Shown: one piece after another, positions 6,785 to 10,193 of the stretch
How positions within the stretch are numbered: the first letter of the stretch is position 1
Layout: each line of letters starts with the position of its first letter
From: Acetofilamentum sp.
Lineage (GTDB): Bacteria > Bacteroidota > Bacteroidia > Bacteroidales > JAFGUD01
NCBI GenBank assembly: GCA_020722645.1
Contig: DYKL01000104.1
Span: forward strand, 1-10,193
DNA: 10,193 bases
Reading direction: 5' to 3'
Position numbers and translations under genes: made by a program
The notes under the pieces: model-generated
The model's database searches: none
What the model was told of the DNA's origin: nothing
Seen by the model: the letters and a program-made list of their open reading frames with translations, nothing else

Positions 6785-6810
6785 AAAATTATATAAAATT
6801 ATATAAAATT
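6785..6810. repeat. Helically phased A-tract repeat
   Basis: AAAATTATAT is repeated with a 10-bp period (6785-6794, 6795-6804, then AAAATT at 6805-6810). A-tracts spaced at about one helical turn usually bend DNA. It lies in the 120-bp gap between the acyltransferase and the porin, about 70 bp upstream of the porin start, where it could act as an upstream promoter element. I see neither a consensus -33/-7 pair nor a hairpin terminator in this gap. Confidence 0.55.
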
Positions 6811-6880
6811 GGTATTGTTAATTTAGTATAGTTTTATATTGCTTAATAAAAAAACAAATCAACAATGAAATAACACAAAA

Positions 6881-8704
6881 ATGAAGCACTTATTATTATT
6901 TTTTATTATAACGCTTAGTTTTCATCTTTATTCACAAAAAAATCCTGAAAAAGTAGAAAATGAAACAGATGATACGACAAAACTGATTGTTGAAAAATAT
7001 GTTTTTAATAAATTCGGGACAATAGATACTTCTGCGATTGATACTTTTCAAATATACATTGAATTATTAGATAATTACGAAAAGGACTATCTTCCGGTAA
7101 TAAATCTGGGGCAAATCGGAACACCATCTTTAAATATCATTTTTTCAAAAAGAAAGGAATTTAAAGATTTTATGTTTTTAAACCCCTATATTGAGTACAT
7201 ATTTATTCCCAAAGACTTGAGTTTTTATAAAACAAACAATCCATATACAGACATCAAATACATTGGTGCATCAAAGTCGAAAGAACAGCAAAGAATGGAT
7301 TTTATTCATACACAGTCAGTCGGAACGCACAAATTCGGCATTGAATTTAAAATGACAACTGCAAGAAACCTTGCTTCAGAAAGCAAACAGAATTCAACAA
7401 TAAACAACTTGAATTTTTGGTATCATAAACAAATAAAAAATTACAACATTTATGCAGCAATCTACTCTTCAAACATAAAAAGACCCGAAAACGGCGGAAT
7501 TATTGACACTCCACAATACGACCCTGAGACATCATTATATCAAATTCAAAATGCAAATAATTCAATAATTAACAGAGGTTTTATTTTTCGTCATTATTAC
7601 AGTTTTAATGAAAAATATTTAATTCAACATTGCCTTAATTATAACTTATCTGCAAGAACTTTTTCAGAGTCAAAACTCAACTCAGAAGTTTTTGGACAAC
7701 CTCTTATTGCTCAGCAGGAAACTTTTGACAGTGTAAGCTTTAAATCTTTTGACAACACAATTAGTTTTATGAAAAAACATAGTTTTGGAAATATGAATTT
7801 GAGTTTTACGAACAAATTAAGAAACATTTACTATTTCAAAGGTTATATTTACGATATTTCAGGAGAATTTCATACTGATAATTTTTTATCACTTTCAATT
7901 TCCGATTTAAAATTAAAATTTCTTCATTCATACATAAAAAGTGATTACCATCTGACTGACAGACAAAAAGGGGATTTCGATTTCTTGTCGGGTCAAAATA
8001 TTTATTTGAATAAAAACAATTCAACTTACATAAATTTTTTGGAGAAATTCGAACGTTATACTCCTGACTTTTTTTACGAACATTACAATGGAAATTATGA
8101 AAGCTGGAAAAAATCTTTCAGCAAATCAATCAAAATATTTTTTGAAACAAATATAAATTTCGAGAAATTCAATTTTCATATTGGAGGAAATTACAGCATA
8201 CTAAACAATTTTATTTATTTTGATTCAGTTGCTCAACCTCGTCAAGTGCAAGCAAATATATATTTAACAACTGTTTGGGCAAAAAAAATATTCAGATTCA
8301 AACCTTTTGTGTTTGATATAAACTTGATTTGGCAAAAAAATAATCACAACGAAGTTCTAAATGTACCTGAATTTATTGCAGCCGGCTCTTTTTATTTAGA
8401 TTTCGATGTTTTCAAAGGAGCCGCACATATACATATTGGATTTTCGGCAAATTATACTTCCGAATTTTATATGTATTCATATCGCCCAACAACAGGTGTT
8501 TTTTATGTTAAAAACGAACGTATTACAGGAAATTATCCGATTGCAAATCTTTTTTTTACTGCAAGAATAAAAAGAGCAACTATAATCGTACGCTTTGACC
8601 ATACAAATGCAATGCTTTTACAACCCTATTACAGCACGGTGGAAAACTATCACCTTAACGATTATTATTTAAGATTTGGAGTTAGATGGTGGTTTAAAAA
8701 TTAA
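6881..8704 (+). CDS. Putative outer-membrane beta-barrel porin (Porin_10-like)
   Basis: A 607-residue exported protein. Residues 1-18 (MKHLLLFFIITLSFHLYS) form a signal peptide with likely cleavage before Gln19. After an acidic, Thr-rich linker (about 20-55) come NLGQIGTPS (75-83) and NPYTDIKYIGASKSKEQQ (120-137), which resemble the conserved entry of the Bacteroidota putative porin family. The rest is a long run of alternating polar and aromatic/hydrophobic stretches typical of transmembrane beta strands, ending LRFGVRWWFKN, suited to barrel insertion. There are no TonB-box or plug-domain features, so a passive channel is more likely than a TonB-dependent receptor. The ATG at 6881 is chosen because the signal peptide starts there. 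Its stop codon (8702-8704) overlaps that of the convergent symporter gene. Substrate unknown; the family assignment rests on remembered patterns. Confidence 0.8.
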   Translation: MKHLLLFFIITLSFHLYSQKNPEKVENETDDTTKLIVEKYVFNKFGTIDTSAIDTFQIYIELLDNYEKDYLPVINLGQIGTPSLNIIFSKRKEFKDFMFLNPYIEYIFIPKDLSFYKTNNPYTDIKYIGASKSKEQQRMDFIHTQSVGTHKFGIEFKMTTARNLASESKQNSTINNLNFWYHKQIKNYNIYAAIYSSNIKRPENGGIIDTPQYDPETSLYQIQNANNSIINRGFIFRHYYSFNEKYLIQHCLNYNLSARTFSESKLNSEVFGQPLIAQQETFDSVSFKSFDNTISFMKKHSFGNMNLSFTNKLRNIYYFKGYIYDISGEFHTDNFLSLSISDLKLKFLHSYIKSDYHLTDRQKGDFDFLSGQNIYLNKNNSTYINFLEKFERYTPDFFYEHYNGNYESWKKSFSKSIKIFFETNINFEKFNFHIGGNYSILNNFIYFDSVAQPRQVQANIYLTTVWAKKIFRFKPFVFDINLIWQKNNHNEVLNVPEFIAAGSFYLDFDVFKGAAHIHIGFSANYTSEFYMYSYRPTTGVFYVKNERITGNYPIANLFFTARIKRATIIVRFDHTNAMLLQPYYSTVENYHLNDYYLRFGVRWWFKN

Positions 8705-10080
8705 GCCTCTTGTTTTTCATTGATAATACTTTCAACTTTCTTTTCGTCATAAAATAAAAATATAATCAACCCGGCAACACAGAAAATAAAAGCCGCAAAA
8801 GCCGCTATTCTGACACCTGTATCGTTCATTGTATCCTTGCCGAGCAGCAAAAATGAAGGGAACAGCAAATTTGCAACAGAAATACCAAGTTTCATCATAA
8901 ATGTACGTGCGGCAAAAAAAGTACCTGCTTTGTAGTTACCCGTCATTTTACTGTCGGCAGTAACCAAATCTGCAACAATTGCATTTGGCAAAATTCCGAA
9001 AATCGCCATTGGCAGAGATGCCAGAATTACAATCAAATATGCCTGAACATAAGCATCAATATGGAATTTGTTTAAAAATGTAACAAAAATAAAATCTATG
9101 GCAAGTAACAAAAATGCAAATATCAAAACCTTCTTTTTCCCTAATTTTCGTGCAAGAAAATTGACAGGAACATAAAAAACAAAGCTCAAAACAAACAAAA
9201 CCAACATTAAAAATGAAGTCAGACTTTCTTCGAGTTTTAATAATACAATAACAAAATAACTAATCCCGATTTGTATAAAAGTCAATGATAACCAATACAT
9301 TAAATCGGAACTGACAAATTTTAAAAAATTTTTATTTTTAAGTGCCGAAATAAATGATTTTATTACATTTTCAGACGTTTTTCGTTCTTCGGAAAATTTG
9401 CTTTCTTTAATAAAAACCACAGGTGCCATCATTGCCAAAAAAGAAATAACGGCAAACACCGATAAAACAAACTGAAACGAACCGGTACTGCTCAGATTAA
9501 ATATTTCTTCTGCCATACCTCTGAATGCATAAATCTGATTTCCCAAAGCAAATCCTAATGCCCAGGTTATCGAAATATATGTGCTGATACTCAGACTTTC
9601 TTTCGGAGTGTGTCCAAATTCACTGATTAGAGCGTTATATGGGGTGCAATATGTTGTAATTGCAAGATAGTAAACTAAAATGCAGAATATCAGCCACAAA
9701 GTATTCCAGACACTTTCATGCGGAACAATAGGAACAAAAATCAGCACAGAAAACAAAGCAAAAGGTAAAGCGGCAATAGCCATTAAAGTCATTCTTTTGC
9801 CGAATTTAAAATTTGAACGGTCTGAAAAATTAGCTATCCATGGGTCTGTAACAGCATCAAAAATTCGACTTCCGAAATTTATCAAACCTATAATTGTAGC
9901 TATACCCAAAACCGCTCCCTGAAAAATATATGCCGGAAATAAGGGTTGTTCGCCACTTTCGGGCGGCATATAAAAATAAGTCAATACATTGGCACCAGAA
10001 AACGCTGCTAATGACCAGCCAAATTGTCCAATTGCGAATATTATCTTTTTGCCGACCGGTAAGCTGCTGATTTTTTTCAT
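8701..10080 (-). CDS. GPH-family sugar:cation symporter (MFS_2)
   Basis: A 459-residue inner-membrane carrier with about 12 hydrophobic segments, in the glycoside-pentoside-hexuronide:cation symporter branch of the major facilitator superfamily. The key signature is in the first cytoplasmic loop: FGSRIFDAVTDPWIANFSDR (69-88), including Asp75 and Asp79-Pro80, the usual cation-binding region, then FGKR (93-96). CTPYNALISEF (145-155) matches the family's PYNAL motif. In the second half, NAIVADLVTADSKMTGNYKA (366-385) matches the conserved ADxxD...TG motif. A hydrophilic central loop (about 225-250) separates the two six-helix halves. It should import a sugar or glycoside with Na+ or H+; substrate unknown, and no glycoside hydrolase is nearby. 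It has its own consensus promoter at 10103-10133 and ends convergently against the porin gene, with no terminator visible between them. Confidence 0.9.
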   Translation of the reverse strand: MKKISSLPVGKKIIFAIGQFGWSLAAFSGANVLTYFYMPPESGEQPLFPAYIFQGAVLGIATIIGLINFGSRIFDAVTDPWIANFSDRSNFKFGKRMTLMAIAALPFALFSVLIFVPIVPHESVWNTLWLIFCILVYYLAITTYCTPYNALISEFGHTPKESLSISTYISITWALGFALGNQIYAFRGMAEEIFNLSSTGSFQFVLSVFAVISFLAMMAPVVFIKESKFSEERKTSENVIKSFISALKNKNFLKFVSSDLMYWLSLTFIQIGISYFVIVLLKLEESLTSFLMLVLFVLSFVFYVPVNFLARKLGKKKVLIFAFLLLAIDFIFVTFLNKFHIDAYVQAYLIVILASLPMAIFGILPNAIVADLVTADSKMTGNYKAGTFFAARTFMMKLGISVANLLFPSFLLLGKDTMNDTGVRIAAFAAFIFCVAGLIIFLFYDEKKVESIINEKQEA

Positions 10081-10102
10081 TATAATTCAAATTTAATTAC
10101 GC

Positions 10103-10133
10103 CAAAAATAAAAAACTTGTTTTAGTTTACAAA
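10103..10133 (-). promoter_or_regulatory. Consensus Bacteroidota promoter for the symporter
   Basis: On the minus strand TTTG (10130-10133) is followed by exactly 19 nt and then TATTTTTG (10103-10110), a perfect match to the Bacteroidota consensus TTTG-N19-TAnnTTTG. Transcription would begin near 10096, giving a leader of roughly 15 nt before the ATG at 10080. This is the best promoter in the window and also supports the taxonomic call. Confidence 0.7.
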
Positions 10134-10193
10134 TTTTTTAAAAAATGGCTCTTTTATGAAAAATTGTTGGTAAAATTTGACATTTTTGGCATA

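Noticed and set aside
9680..9922. 80-codon plus-strand open frame inside the symporter gene
   Set aside because: It is a shadow of the well-supported minus-strand symporter and has no family-like features.
10134..10145. TTTTTTAAAAAA palindrome near the right edge
   Set aside because: A simple A/T palindrome is expected in such AT-rich intergenic DNA; no associated gene end or site is visible before the window stops.

Overview
The window looks like a chromosomal segment from a member of the Bacteroidota. The support is: very AT-rich DNA; start codons with no clear Shine-Dalgarno sequence; a near-textbook Bacteroidota promoter (TTTG, 19 nt, TAnnTTTG) before the last gene; a Porin_10-like outer-membrane barrel; and a short protein opening MPYRRLPNTD, which I recall from many Bacteroidota genomes. 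Genus cannot be decided from the sequence.

Layout: (1) 30-374 (-), a small conserved hypothetical protein, probably cut short at its C-terminus. (2) 680-1993 (+), an inner-membrane ion transporter of the Na+/H+ antiporter (CitMHS/NhaD-like) group, closed by a clear intrinsic terminator at 2014-2045. (3) 2046-2453, a gene-free stretch with nested inverted repeats and a piece of a dispersed repeat. (4) 2454-3686 (+), a membrane-bound family 2 glycosyltransferase, then 39 nt further on ribBA (3726-4976, +), a bifunctional riboflavin biosynthesis enzyme. (5) 4977-5218, a minisatellite of 22 seven-bp units followed by five eight-bp units. (6) 5219-6760 (+), an AlgI-type MBOAT O-acyltransferase. 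(7) 6881-8704 (+), a putative outer-membrane porin, convergent with (8) 8701-10080 (-), a GPH-type sugar:cation symporter. The stop codons of the last two overlap in one TTAA.

The genes do not form one pathway. The glycosyltransferase and the MBOAT acyltransferase could both act on cell-surface or exported polysaccharide. The porin and the two inner-membrane carriers fit envelope transport. RibBA is housekeeping flavin synthesis. I see no phage, CRISPR, toxin-antitoxin, transposase or defence genes, and no convincing new multi-gene system. The most notable signals are non-coding: the heptamer array with its 49-bp higher-order duplication, and the hairpin-rich intergenic region at 2059-2341.
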